A stretch of DNA of 64,000 bases, taken from positions 83,839,583 to 83,903,582 of the forward strand of contig CM076193.1 in the NCBI GenBank assembly GCA_038277395.1, read 5' to 3'. The position numbers were made by a program, and so were the translations under genes. Positions 20,648 to 32,461 of this stretch are shown piece by piece (positions within the stretch are counted from its first letter, which is position 1; every line of letters starts with the position of its first letter). Source of the stretch: Dryocosmus kuriphilus (taxonomy: Eukaryota > Arthropoda > Insecta > Hymenoptera > Cynipidae). The notes under the pieces are model-generated. The model was not told the DNA's origin and ran no database searches. It was given only the letters and a program-made list of their open reading frames with translations.

Positions 20648-23480
20648 TTACCAATAAGTGATATCCAACATAGGGTTCGAAGTGTTATACATGAATTTGA
20701 AGAAAAGATATTTGAAGTGAGACAAAGAAGAGGCATTTCTAATTACAGAGGGTAATTTGTTCCATAGGCGAGCACCTCTCACAATGAATGACCTTTGAAG
20801 TTTACAAGTTCTATGTGGTGGGATTTTAAGTATCGAATTCCTTTTACGTAGCTTGGACTGTGAAGGCAGATCCTCGTCAATAAATTGAAACAAATTAAGT
20901 AGGTACTTGAGGGCTAGATTGTGAAATAAGGCGTAAAGCATATTACCCATAAAAAATTGTCTCCTCTTGGCCATATTAAGTAGTCCAGCTTTTTGACGGT
21001 AAGGAGTTATATATACATGTTTCGGCAAGTTGTAAATAAAACGGATACACGCATTTAACGCTCAAGCTTTAAATTTAAGTCATCAGTCAAGTCATCATAG
21101 ACTAGGCAGCCATAGTCAAAGTGAGGCAAGATCAAGCTTTTGACCAAGAGTATCTGGGTGGAAGTGGCAAGCGAGTCCTTATTCCTACATAACAGATGTA
21201 ATAGCCCGTAATTTTTCCTTGAGATAGATTGCACTTGTTCCTTTCAGGACAGGGTACGACTAAGGAAGAAACCCAAGTCTTTCACCACCACCTCCGAAAA
21301 TGAAATGCTGAGGTACTCAATGTGAAGTGGCGAATAAGTGTCCATAGATTCGAGTGACGGGGAGTTAGAGGGCCCAATAACAATTGCCTGAGTTTTGCCC
21401 GGGTTTAGAGTGAGTCCGTTCCTCGAGGCCCATATAATAACTCTGTCAATATCCGACTGAACGAGTACCAATAGACTACTTAATGCAGAGAGTGGTCTCG
21501 ACAAGTAAAGTTTGAAATCGTCAGCATATTTATGGTATTTGCAGTGTATAAGTTCACTATCAAGATCAGTAGTGAACAAATTAAAAAGGAGAGGGGCCAG
21601 AATGGAGCCCTGAGGAACCCCACTTCTGACCCTCCACCAATCAGAGTGCTCACCTCTACTGTTAGTAACTCTATGTAACCTATTACTGAAATATGATACG
21701 AACCATTTGATGACCGAATCTGACAGATTAAAAGACTTAAGCTTTTGTAAAAGCATATCGTGGTTAACCATATCGAAAGCCTTAGAAAAATCAAATAGCA
21801 CGACAATAGTAATCTCCATCTTATCCATTGCAATCTTGAGATCAGTTGTTACTTTAAGGGAGGCGATAAGGGTGCTATGTTTGTCTCGAAAACCTGATTA
21901 AAGCGGGTCAATGGCATCAGTGATACTAAGGAATTTAGAAAGTTGAAGGTGGACAATTTTTCCAATGGTTTAGACAAAGAACAAAGAATAGAGATCGGCC
22001 AGAAGTCTTTAGGAGAATTAGGCTTTGAGATTTTAGGAACTGGACAAATAACGGCCTTTTTCTAAATATCAGGAAAAACGCCGACCTGGAGGGAAGCATT
22101 GTAGATATGTAAGAGTATAGGGAAAATAATAGGAAGAGCAAGTTTGACCATTTTTATAGAAATTCCATCTGATCCTAGAGCATTCGATTTTATTTCTAGA
22201 ATTTTATCCAAAAGTAAATCTGGTGAGATATCCTTAAAGAAGAAATCTATGTCACGAAAAGTGGAATTTACTGAATCATGAGTAAAAGTAGTTGATAAGC
22301 TAGGAACTGGGAATGTAAAAAAAGTCTACAAAAATTCTTTAGGAGGAAAACTGTTATCATTGGATGCTTGCTTAGAGGGGATTAAATGTAAGCGTCTAAG
22401 AAGATGCCAAATATCTTCTTTTCGATCTCTATTTAAAATCTCTTTATAGTTGTATTGATTATGCGCGTCTCTAATTTTAGTTTGGACTAAGTTCCTAAGC
22501 CGACGAAATTGTGCTGTAATCTCACTACTTCTAGTACGTTTTCCAAGCCGACGCTTGCAATCACGTTCTCTCATAAGCTTTCTTATTTCAGGTGTTAACT
22601 AGGGGGCAGCTTTGTCAAAATGTTTAGGCACATGAAGCGGAGCAAACTGATTAAACGCTGAAATTAAGTAATTAGACAGAGTATCAATTTTGCTATTTAT
22701 ATCTACGTCTGATAAAATTTTTCCCCACTCAAAAAACAAAAGATGATCGTGAAATTTATGAACATCTATTTTATTAAGGTTACGCTTCAATATTTGATTT
22801 TGTTTCCAATTTGGATTGTAAGGAAATTTATAAGTAATATTTATCAAGTCATGGTAAGAAAGAAATGATATGGGATGTTGTGCGAACGAAACAACTTTCT
22901 CAATTTCGTCGATAATCATTAAATCGATGTGAGTACTGGAGAGACCAGTATGATGAGTAGAGTCATGGGGAACAATTAAGAGACCCGAGGAGTCAACTAA
23001 AGAGGTAAGATATTTAGTTTGATTAGAATTAGAATTCAAGTTAGTGTTGAAATCTCCGCAGATGATAATATTATTGAAGTTGGAAGTATGCGATAAGATT
23101 TCAGACTCCAATTCACTGCCAAAGGAGGCATTCGGCGGTTTATAAACTACTCCTACCAAAATATTATCATTAGATGACAAAACTTCAACAAAGAGAAACT
23201 CAGTTGTAGGATGAGAGGCTACAGAATTCACACTTACAATAGAACCACTAAAACTATTATGCAAGAAAATACAGACTCCTCCACCCCTTCGCTGATCTCT
23301 GTCCCTTCTAAAGAGTGTGTAATTTTCAATAGCTACAGAGCTAGAAGACATATTAGGTGTTAGCCATGTCTCAGAGACCGCTATGATATGATATGAGCGT
23401 TCCTTAAAAAAATGCCTGAATGCTAAAAAATGGGCCAAGAGAGATTGGGCATTGACGTGGCAAATACTTAAGGTGTCCAT
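20648..23480 (-). pseudogene. LINE ORF2 (endonuclease-reverse transcriptase), broken
   Basis: Endonuclease domain 23480-22599: HVNAQSLL, SETWL, RRGGGVCIFL, GDFNTN, STHIDLM and SYHDLI blocks of the exonuclease-endonuclease-phosphatase fold used for target-primed reverse transcription. A TAG at 22596-22598 follows, where tryptophan is usual. The linker (22574-22326) ends at another stop. The reverse transcriptase core (21828-21244) has LFDFSKAFD (motif A), SGVPQGSILAPLLF (motif B) and YADD (motif C). After a stop at 21241-21243 a C-terminal piece (21028-20648) has the ARLWNKLP block common near LINE ends. Several stops make it non-functional. Confidence 0.88.
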
Positions 23481-23853
23481 GAGAGGATTAAAAAGGATAA
23501 TTCGCGGAAGAACAGTTTGGAAATTAGAAGCTCAGCTTGTACCCCCGAATACCAACCATGACAATGGGCAATTATAGTCCCAGTCTAAGCTAAATAATAA
23601 ACCTTCAAAACAGAAAATCGATACAGCATGCATGTCAGAAACATTATATGATCACTTAAATTAATTAAAAAACAGCCATTGAAAGAGTAAACGAACTCAA
23701 TAGGTTTAAAGAAAAGTAATGCATTAATAAAAGAAATAGAACATATACAGATAACTACTACCTTAAGGGCTACAAGATTATATAGATATAAAAAGGATAT
23801 CCGACGACTCCAATTGACCCAACGTTAAAGTACAGCAGTGAACACCATAGTTG

Positions 23854-24921
23854 CTATCGGAATAAGTCGAGATCTGAAAGATGATTAAGAGCAACTCTCC
23901 TAGAACCATCCTCTTTCCGACAAAATATCTTGCCTCCACTACTAATCCATAGGTATTTTATTTTTTTTTTCCTCCTCAGCTCAAGCGCTCCCTTGTAAAT
24001 CTGCCTGTGATATTGAGTAAGAGCATCCCGTAAGTAAAGTACATGGTTATCGCTATCTGACCAACCAATAAACGCAGTAGTGAAGTCACGCATCTTCTTG
24101 CGATTCCCAATAAGGCTAGCACAAGTCTGCTGCTCCTTAAATTTAGCAATAATGATTGGATGACGCTGAGTTACTGCAGAATTTGATACAGTTGAGCGAA
24201 GTCTAAAAATATTCAGAATACTGTCCGTGGCTAGAGGGACGCCAAGAGCAGAGCCAATTTGGCTCATAAGTTCCCGGAGATTTTCCGAAGGTTTCTGGGA
24301 TAAACCATAAAGTTCTAGAGTATTAGAAAGTGCAGCTTGTTCAAGTGAGTGACATTTATCCTCCAAATACGAGAGCTGTGAAGAGTACGATTGATCATTT
24401 TTCTTGAGAGAATTAGTGTCGTCTCTAAGCTCATGGAGATCAGTCACGTTCGACGCCACTGTTGCTTCAAGGCCACCAATCCGGCCGGCGTTGGAGGAAA
24501 TGTCCACTTTCATTTTATGTAGAGAAGCCTCAAGCGATGAACTAAAGGTTTCTTGGTTAACCTTAAAAGAATCAAGCATAGTAATAAGTGGATTGAGCGC
24601 ATCATTTAACCCTTGAGACACTGCAACAGTAATAGCTTTAGTAACCCCAGGGCCCAAATCAGCCACATCCGTCACTGATGTGTCGTCAGAGTCTTTCGTG
24701 TCTGTGTTGGACTTCTGACTAACCCGCTTGCTGCTATCAATTGACTGTAACGGAGCACATTTACAACAGATCCACATTTTATTTCCCTTTTTCAGAGAAT
24801 CCAGGTCCTTAATTGGGATATTAGCGCAATCCTGATGCAAAAAAGCACTACATTTCCCGCAATGTAACAGATCTGAAGCACCTCTCGCAACATTTTTACC
24901 ACAAGTATCGCAATCCACCAT
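23854..24921 (-). CDS. LINE ORF1 protein with PHD finger (355 aa, open)
   Basis: The frame is uninterrupted from an ATG at 24921. Residues 4-55 form a C4HC3 PHD-type zinc finger (CDTCGK, CGKC, H-x2-C, WICCKC). Residues ~95-200 are Ser/Leu-rich and likely helical or coiled-coil, with DSFK and LEDKCHSLEQ stretches. The C-terminal ~120 residues (KMRDF, LYLRDALT, RRKKKIKYLW) resemble the nucleic-acid-binding C-terminal region of insect LINE ORF1 proteins. ORF1 proteins bind the element RNA in the retrotransposition particle. Intact reading over 1.07 kb contrasts with the damaged ORF2. Confidence 0.82.
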   Translation of the reverse strand: MVDCDTCGKNVARGASDLLHCGKCSAFLHQDCANIPIKDLDSLKKGNKMWICCKCAPLQSIDSSKRVSQKSNTDTKDSDDTSVTDVADLGPGVTKAITVAVSQGLNDALNPLITMLDSFKVNQETFSSSLEASLHKMKVDISSNAGRIGGLEATVASNVTDLHELRDDTNSLKKNDQSYSSQLSYLEDKCHSLEQAALSNTLELYGLSQKPSENLRELMSQIGSALGVPLATDSILNIFRLRSTVSNSAVTQRHPIIIAKFKEQQTCASLIGNRKKMRDFTTAFIGWSDSDNHVLYLRDALTQYHRQIYKGALELRRKKKIKYLWISSGGKIFCRKEDGSRRVALNHLSDLDLFR

Positions 24922-25136
24922 GATGAAAGTCGGTTAACGTCACCCAATGAAATATTCCAATGCACAGTTTAGACGTTTCAGATTATACTCAATCAAAAAA
25001 TACCACTATTCCTTGCTCACCACCATGAAACACTGGCACAAACAGACTGAGAAATCCAAAAATCCAGAGAAATTGCTACAAAAGTTGACAAAATGCGGAG
25101 CGGCACAACAACACGTCACACTTTAGGCGCCATCTT

Positions 25137-25423
25137 GGGTAGGGATGCAATACATTTTGCAAGGGTTATTTTATTACTGGGTTTAGACTGTTCCGGGTGG
25201 ATCCTTTTTTTTCGGCAAGCTGACAGTGGCGTAGAATTGAGGGATCTGTTCAGAAACACCAGAACTTCCTTGATCGATAGTACAATCCTTCGATGATGAG
25301 AACTGGTTTCTACGTAGCCTTCGTTTCCATAGCAACGACAAAAATGCGCGTCATCCGTCGGCGATTTGTCTCTTTTTATCGCAATGTCTCTTACCTGAAA
25401 CGATGAACCGAGAGCGCAAGAGG
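25137..25423. other. DNA upstream of the LINE, unassigned
   Basis: A 107-codon - strand open frame (25116-25439) crosses the LINE boundary and has no recognisable motif. I see no supported gene. Confidence 0.3.
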
Positions 25424-26090
25424 TTGCAAATTGAAGCACTTTTCAAAAACAGTATTTCAGATAATTTTTTGAAATTGCAGAACTTTTAGAATTTTCCCTG
25501 AAAAATTGGGCTTGAAAAAACATTTTTTTGACAAAACAAACATTTCCATTTTATTTGAGTGGTTGCACATTCATCGGAGGATGCGAATTGTTATTTTTTT
25601 CAACTTTGTAAGTTTTCAGAACTGTTGCTCTTTTTGGTGGAGTACATATATGCCAATAATTTTTTTTCTTGATTTTACAGTCATTTCCGTGTTGCAGGCG
25701 AGATTGCAAATTAATGGAGGCATTTTAAGTGAGAACATCTTCATTTGCAACCATTATTGGAAACTTTTGTAATTATTCCGAAACGTATTTTTAATTTTAA
25801 AAAACCAATTTCATGGAAAAATGTATTTTCCGTTTTGCGCAACAGGTGTAAATTGAAGAGCTTTTCAAAAAAAGTATTTCAGTTTATTTTTTTTTATTTG
25901 CAGAACTTTTAGAATTTTTATTAAAAATTAGGATGAAAAATACATTCTTTTCAATGAAACGAACATTTCCGTTTTGTCTGAACGGTTGAAAATTCATCGG
26001 AGGATGTAAATTGCTATCTTTCTCAATTTAAAAATTTTTCAGAACTTTTGCAAATTTCTCCGCGCTAAAAATGCGAAAATTCATTACAAC
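25424..26090. repeat. Direct tandem duplication, ~420-bp spacing
   Basis: TTGAAGCACTTTTCAAAAAC at ~25434 is matched by TTGAAGAGCTTTTCAAAAAA at ~25855. CATTTCCATTTTATTTGAGT (~25541) is matched by CATTTCCGTTTTGTCTGAAC (~25965). Both are followed by ATTCATCGGAGGATG. Two units of about 420 and 240 bases have diverged by substitutions. No coding. Confidence 0.78.
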
Positions 26091-26431
26091 GTGATTTTCA
26101 ACATCTTCCGTTTAGAAAAAAAAAGGGTAGCAAAATCAGACCTGAGGTTCACTAATCACGGGTTAGTTTTTAATCCTGATACACAGGATCAAGAATATTC
26201 GCGGTAAGTGAATCGAAGAAAGAAGAGAAGCTTTTCTCTTTCATAAATTTTGCATCACAGCGGCTTGTTTGTTTTCCGATAATGGCGAGAGAGAGGCAGA
26301 TTTGCTTCAAAATGCTTCCTTATCTCTTCCATAACCTCGTGTGTTTTGCTTAAGTGAGATACGTCAGGCTCGAAGTAAAGTATCCACACTTTCAAAGGCT
26401 CTAATAAGAAGCAAAATTGATCAGCTTGCAT
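26091..26431. other. Unassigned DNA downstream of the hAT remnant
   Basis: Mixed composition, no open frame of note. May hold the 3' untranslated part or end of the - strand hAT element. Confidence 0.3.
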
Positions 26432-26872
26432 CTAGAAAGATTCACTTAAAATAAGTAATTTGACATCCTCTGCTAGATATACTTGAACTGCATGACACTG
26501 TGCAAGTTTTACTAGAGCAATTCTGCTCCGCAAAACGCTCTGGATGCTCGGTACTATATAACACCACCTTGTTTTTACTGGTTGTAGAAGGACCAGTACA
26601 CAACCGTACACATCTTTTTGAAAGACTTTCAGCTGTTCTTTTAGAATTTGACTGCCGTTAACGATATTGACGACTCTGCTAACATTCGCTTTAATTTGAA
26701 CAGATGCTGGTTGTTGTATAATATCTGTGACCAATAAGTTCCCTGTGTGCTCCGCAACCATGATAGGCGATTGGCAAGTGTTCCAACTCAGGATCCTCAG
26801 AAAGTAATCTCCAAGTTTTTTTGCATCATATAATCATTATTATCAGTGCAGACTGTGATGGGATTCGTAAAC

Positions 26873-27259
26873 TGAGGATGGGTTGAGGATTTGGTACGTC
26901 GAGAGAGTTGGGCGAAGTCAATGAAAAACTTGGGTACATGTAAGATCGTAAAACAGGGAACGTTTATTGGTAAACTTACAAGTATCGAAGGGGGGACCTG
27001 CTGGCCCCAAGCGATGATAATATCTCGCGGATTCTCCCGAGAAGCAGGTGTATAGCGTGGTCTGATTGCCGGGTCAGGATGACGGAGTAGTCATTAAGAG
27101 CTGGCGTTCCTAAGTGTCACTGGTGGGCCAGTTAGCTAGAGACTGAACCTCGGGTCGGCGACCCGGAGGACTAGGAAGTGGTTCGTCCCCACTCCCTTCC
27201 CAGGTCGCGAGTGACGCATGTGAGTAATACGGTGGGGAGCCTTATAACTTCGTTACAAT
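26873..27259 (-). mobile_element. Solo-LTR-like insertion within hAT
   Basis: A GC-rich ~384-base block with sharp edges, unlike the AT-rich hAT around it. On the - strand it starts TGTAACGAAGTTATAAGG (TATA-like box near the start) and holds AATAAA (poly-A signal) near its end, the order expected of an LTR. The 5-mer ACTGA flanks the block at 26871-26875 and 27260-27264. An alternative TG...CA boundary would leave an imperfect 4-base duplication. No internal coding region or second LTR accompanies it. Confidence 0.6.
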
Positions 27260-27721
27260 ACTGATAAACAACACTCTTTTCCATTTGAGATGAGTACGTC
27301 CTTAATTACTCTTGCGTAATACTCTCCAGTGTTGTCTTCCGTTTCAGAATATATACTTTTTGAAAGATTTGTGTCAGGTATTGTAATCGTCACATTCACG
27401 ATAGGCTCATATCTATAAAGGAAAGAAAGTTTGAAATTGTGTGTTAGATACTAAAAATATTGTATAAAAATAAATAAAATGCGTACAGAAACATGATTGT
27501 AAAACAATACGACCAAGAAAAGAGGCTGAGTGAAGAAGAACTAGGAAATTTCATCAATTAGTATATCGTGAGAAAAAACATAGGTACCTGATGTTTGACC
27601 AGGCATCTATTTGGAAACCATAACATTTCACATTCTTCATTGCAGCTTCAACTTTATGTTCAAATCGGTTAAATTCAGCATCAGGTAAAGTTGTGGAAAT
27701 TAATTTTCTCGACGGTAGAAC

Positions 27722-27925
27722 TGTTGTTATTTTAAGTGGAATAATAAATAATACTTAAAGAACACACGTTTTTATTTAAATTGTTTACGGATTACACGCG
27801 GCGTGGTGTTCTATCGGACAATCTAATCGAATTAATAACATGGTGTAAAAGGTCGATAAAGCAATATGGCGCTACAGAGCGCGAAAGTTTCCTGCGATGT
27901 AACATAAAGTATGATAAGAACAACA
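27722..27925 (-). repeat. Copia 3' LTR
   Basis: About 204 bases beginning TGTTGTTATTTTAAG and ending GATAAGAACAACA on the + strand. Its aligned copy is at 31802-32006; both contain GCAATATGGCGCTACAGAGC. Differences from the other LTR are visible at tens of positions, so the insertion is not recent. Confidence 0.93.
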
Positions 27926-28058
27926 CCCCACCTCAACTTAAATAGGTTAACTTACTCTAATTTTCTTACACCAAGGCCTTTTACACATTATTCATGTCCC
28001 ATCTTTGGCAAACCTTTGGTTAGAATATTGGCTAAAATTTGATCAGTAGGAATATATA

Positions 28059-30856
28059 TTAAACGTCTATATCAACATTTACAAAAACTTGACTTACATA
28101 ATGATATTTAATGTCCATGTGCTTTGCTCGCGAGTGGTGCACGGGATTTCGCTTCAAATTTTGCGCACTTTGATTATCACAATAGATAACAGCTTTACTC
28201 GCTGTCAAATCTGAAAACCTTGCTTCTTTTAGAAAATTTAGTAGACTGCTTCTTTGCAGCTTCCGATAAAGCGACGTATTACGCCTCAGTACTAGACAGT
28301 GCAACAATTCGCTGCTTCCTAGATTCCTATGTGACGGCTGCTCCGCTAAGTTTAAAAACGAATCCTGTGTATGAAGATCGATCATCGATGTTGGCTCCAC
28401 AGTCTGCATCATCGAAACCGTGTAAAAGATCTCCAGTTTTGTGGTACACCAAGGCGTGATCAATTGTACCTTGAAGGTATCTCAGCACTCTTTTCGATGA
28501 TCGCCAGTGTTCCCTCCCTGTCTTTGTGTTAAACTGGCTTAGAACATTGACTGCGTGAGTAATATCCGAGCGAGTAGCCACAGTCAAATACATTAATGTT
28601 CCAATAAGGGATTGATACGGGGTCTTCTTCATCTCTTCAGCCTCTTCTTCGGTTGTCGGTGCCATCTGCTTCGTAAGTCTTTTTTGATTTTGATGAATTC
28701 TTCTTATTTGTTGGTAGCAACGATAAAATCGTCAACATAGGCGACAATAATCAGAATACTTTCTTTCGTATTCTTGACGTAGACACATCTGTCTTCGTTT
28801 AAAGGTTCCAATTCATATTCTCTGAGACGTTGATCCAATTTCTTGTACCATTGCCTGCCCGATTATTTCACGGCGTACAGGGACCGTTTTAATAGACAAA
28901 CTAGGTCCTCTTCTCCTGGCTTTATAAATTCTTCTGGCTGTTCCATGAAAATTGTTTCTTCAAGCTCTCCGTTGATATAGGCCATCACCACATCCAGTTT
29001 ATAAAGAGTAAATTCTAACTCTGCTGAGAGAGCAATCAAAACCTGAATTGACCCAAGTCTTGCTGCAAGGGAAAATATTTCGTGCAAGTCTGTACCTGCT
29101 GGCTGGGAATATCCTTTCGCAACCAGTCTCCCTTTCCTGCGCTTAATACTGCCATCAGCCTTGTACTTGGTTTTAAGGAACCATAGACATCCAATCACTT
29201 TGCGTCCTACGCGCAGTTTAAACAAAATCCAGGCCTTGCTGTGATTAAGGGCATCAAACTCTTCCTGCATAGCTTTCTTCCACTCGCGTGAGTATGGCCC
29301 TGACTTAGCATCTCTTAAGAGTTGGATCTGAAAGTTCGTCGGCCTTGATCTTCATCAGGTTGCACTCCTTCCGCTTGACCATTTCCTTCTGGATATTCAT
29401 TTGCTTGATCTTCAACTTCAGGTTCCTTGGGTTCCTCTCAGCTCGAGCTTCGAATTGGTTGTGCTCTATAGCTGGAATTTCTGATTCATTCCGATGTTAA
29501 ATATTGTCGTTATCTTTCTCATCGTAGAAGATCGTGAAATCCAAAAATTCTTCTTCCAGTTTTCTAGGCTCTCCAAACTTGTTGATCGTGACAGTATCTC
29601 GGCTTTTGAACATTTTCTTCGTCTCCGGATTCCACAATCGATATGCTTTAGAATCAGTCGAAAATCCAACAAAAATGCATTTCTTTGATTGAGATATCTT
29701 CTTGAAACGGCTTTGGATTTTTCAGTGCTCCTGCTGGACAACGATTCCTAATATAAACTGCGGTGGCAATTGCTTCTGCCCAAAAACTTTGTGGTGGTAG
29801 CTTGCCTTGCAAGAGCATACATCTAGCCATCTCTACTAACGTCTTATTCATCCGCTCCGCTGTACCGTTCTGCTAGGGTGTATACTCGACGGTACGTTCT
29901 CGTTTTTTCCAGCTTGATCTCGAGCTATAGTTCTTGATCGCAATACTCAAGACCATTATCAGTACGTAAAACTTTGAATTTTCTGTCTTTTTGAGTTTCA
30001 ACATAAGCTTTGAATTTGAGAAACTTGGCTTTTACGTCACATTTCTTCTTGATAAAAAGTACCTCCACCCATCGTGACTTCTCATCTACGAAGGTCACAA
30101 AGTACCTTGCTCCTTAAATCGACTAAATCCGCACTGAGCCGCAGACGTCAGAATGGATTCGTTCCAATAATTTTTCACCATGCTTTCAGAAACTTCAGGA
30201 AAAAGATTACGTACCTGTTTACCGAGAATACAAGTTTCGGATTCTAACGTTTTTGCAGATAATTTAGGAGGAAAACCTCGAAAAATTTCCTTGGATATCC
30301 ATTTTTTTAGATCCGCTTCATTTAGGTGACAAAAAGTTTATGCCACCTTTCGAAATTGACTTCTCCTTGACTCGCAATTGCAGCAGACTCCGACAATGAT
30401 TCCAAATAATATAAATCGCCTATTCTGCGAGCTTGGACAACCAATCCTTGTTCATCCTGGATTTTTGCATGAGGCTTATCGAAGATCACTTTGCGGCCAC
30501 TGTAAACTGTTTTTGCAATAGACAAAAGGTTTGTTCTCAAATCTGGCACGCAAGGTGTATTTTCTAATCGAAGTCCTTTATCTCCATCAGGAGTTCGCAC
30601 CTCTATTCGAACAGTACCTTTTCCTTGGATTTTTGCCTTCTCAGTTGTAGCTAGGCGTACATTTTGGTTACACAGAAGTAATATCAGCAAACTTGACTTT
30701 GTCATAGCACATATGAGACGTTGCTCCACTGTCGATACACCATTCATAAGTCTTCACAGTTTTCACGCTAAAAGCAGCAGCTATCGATGCTTCCTCGGAG
30801 AAGTATTTTTTTTTTTTTTTAGTTTTCCCCGACTCTTCTGAACACTCCAGTTTCAA
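28059..30856 (-). pseudogene. Copia pol (protease, integrase, RT, RNase H), broken
   Basis: Protease active site DSGATSHM near 30740. A pre-integrase piece (ERWHKLF) near 30340. The integrase core is degraded across 30320-29650, with a recognisable AIATAVYIRNRCP segment near 29770. Reverse transcriptase 29270-28690 has LVAKGYSQ, KLDVVMAYINGELEE and YVDD near 28740. RNase H 28665-28059 has SLIGTLMYL, YLQGT and YCDNQSA. Many stops and frame changes separate the pieces. Confidence 0.88.
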
Positions 30857-30859
30857 ATT

Positions 30860-31639
30860 TCATCTTGATTTCAGATCCGATTTCGCGGCGTTTATGACGA
30901 CTGTCAAAAGAGCTTCTTCTTCGACAATGGACAAGATTTCCTTTGACTTTTCAACAGCATCACCTTTTCGGTTGCAGCAGTCAGCAGCTTTATGACCTTT
31001 ACATTTACAGTAATTACACTTGTAGGCCTTCTTTTTAGAGTTGAATCCGACGTCCGAAGAGTCTTTAGTTTTCGGATCGACCATTCGTCGAGATTGTTGT
31101 CGCGTTCGCCCTTTTGACCAGACGAAAAATGCATCCTGCGAACTTCCACCATCCCGACTTTTACCCTCTCTTGCCTCGAACTTATCTATTAATTTAATTT
31201 TCAAAGCTTCAGGTGCAGGAAGAGTGACTCTAGCTTCAATCGCGATTCTGAAATTCTCGTAGCTGTTGGGAATGCTATATAACAACAAAATAGCTAACAA
31301 GTCTTCGGATACCTCAACACCAATTTCCTTTAATCTATCGACAGTATTGAAAAATGTATTTAAGTGTTCAGTCATGTTCTCAGTTTCACCCATTTTAGTA
31401 AACAATTTTTAATGACAGAATTCTGATGGGTTCATAGACAGAATGATATCAGCACGAGCTTTTCTATCATTCTTTTCCCAGGCGGAAGTTTGCTCTGATG
31501 TAGCATCCTCTGGTACGTCCATGCTACCGTCAACATAACTCCACCTGTCATTTTTTACTAGGATAGCTTCCATTTGGAGCTTCCACGTATCGAAGTTATC
31601 TTTATTTAATTTATCAATGTGCACGCTTGTTCCTGGCAT
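30860..31639 (-). pseudogene. Copia gag, broken
   Basis: Starts at an ATG (31639) with a copia-type Gag head (DNFDTWK, WSYVDG). An in-frame TAA at 31409-31411 and an apparent deletion precede the second part (EHLNTF, LLYSIPNSYENF). A CCHC zinc knuckle (CNYCKCKGHKAADC) lies near 31010. Gag forms the particle and binds RNA. Confidence 0.85.
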
Positions 31640-31801
31640 GCTTCTTTATTCTGTACTCTTTTAATCGTATTTTCTAGACCAGTGCCCGACTTCAACTTTG
31701 AGGTTAGTTTGAACTGCTTACGAAAAACGAAAAACAGAACTCAGTTTTTATGATTTACTTTTTGAATAAATCAAAACTTCCGAGCTCTGGGACCATAAAA
31801 C

Positions 31802-32006
31802 TGTTATTTTAAGTGAAATAATAAACAATACTTAAAGAACACACGTTTTTATGAAAACTTTATACGGATCACAAACTGCGTGGCGTTGTATCGAACAATC
31901 TAATCGAGTTAATCACATGATGTAAAAAGGTCGATAAAGCAATATGGCGCTACAGAGCGCGAAAGTTTAAAGTTGCGGTGTAACATAAACTATGATAAGA
32001 AGAACA
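31802..32006 (-). repeat. Copia 5' LTR
   Basis: About 205 bases, TGTTATTTTAAG to GAAGAACA on the + strand. It lacks one GTT present at the equivalent edge of the other LTR and is followed directly by the AGAAC duplication. Confidence 0.93.
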
Positions 32007-32461
32007 AGAACAAAATAAGATCTCAGTGCGACGAGAAATTTCAACCAATATTCATTTACTACTATTGATAACGGAGCGCCAATTATGAAAATTGTACGTG
32101 AGAGCAATTTATATAATTTATCCTGAATAAGAAACATATTTTTATTACACACTTCTTTACAGAAAATTTATTTTTAAAACGATGAAAATAAAGTATGAGT
32201 GTGAAAGATACTAAAGTGATCTGAGACACTTTTATTAAAGATAAAAGTAAGAATTACATGCAGTTAATAATATTGCTTATTTCATAATCAAACACGAAGA
32301 GAATTTAAATATATTAAAAAGGAATGAAGGTAAAATATTAACATCAGAGTTGCAGTTCGTAAAAGATGCAGAATTCGGATACATTATCCCTAATATTTTG
32401 ACACATTTGAATTATTTTTGCATGAATTGTAACGATTTATAATATTTATATTATCATCCAC

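Larger units (their letters stand above)
20288..25136 (-). mobile_element. Non-LTR retrotransposon (LINE), Jockey/CR1-like group
   Basis: Read on the - strand: 5' region with CAAGATGGCGCC near 25131, ORF1 with PHD finger, ORF2 with apurinic-type endonuclease and reverse transcriptase, then a 3' end of AATAC/TACAAATA repeats at 20286-20311. The layout and the short 3' microsatellite tail fit a CR1/Jockey-like LINE; the exact clade is not resolved. It is close to full length, with ORF1 open and ORF2 broken. Confidence 0.88.
27722..32006 (-). mobile_element. Ty1/copia retrotransposon with both LTRs and target duplication
   Basis: LTRs at 27722-27925 and 31802-32006 flank - strand gag and pol. 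The target duplication AGAAC is perfect (27717-27721 and 32007-32011). A purine-rich tract (GAGGTGGGG on the - strand, 27926-27936) borders the 3' LTR. Next to the 5' LTR the - strand reads TTATGGTCCCAGAGC, similar to the initiator-tRNA-fragment primer site known for copia. The domain order protease, integrase, reverse transcriptase, RNase H is the copia order. Stops and frameshifts show it is inactive. Confidence 0.93.
26432..32152 (-). pseudogene. hAT transposase (DUF659-type), split by two insertions
   Basis: Four separated - strand blocks read as one hAT protein. 32152-32012: FIIGAPLSIV and a LRSYFV end. 27716-27590: PSRKLIS, then CYGFQIDAWSN, ending at a GTACCT donor. After a TTTATAG acceptor near 27418: a DUF659-like strand set to about 27265. 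26870-26432: TVCTDNN, then a TRW block. Removing the copia element and one copy of its target duplication restores a continuous frame between the first two blocks. The intron (about 27589-27418) is in phase. The copia element sits between blocks one and two; a 384-base GC-rich insertion sits before TVCTDNN. The N-terminal BED finger and C-terminal dimerisation domain were not found. Confidence 0.8.

Noticed and set aside
23854..24921. ORF1 as a host PHD-finger gene
   Set aside because: It lies directly upstream of a LINE endonuclease-RT on the same strand, and its C-terminus matches LINE ORF1 proteins.
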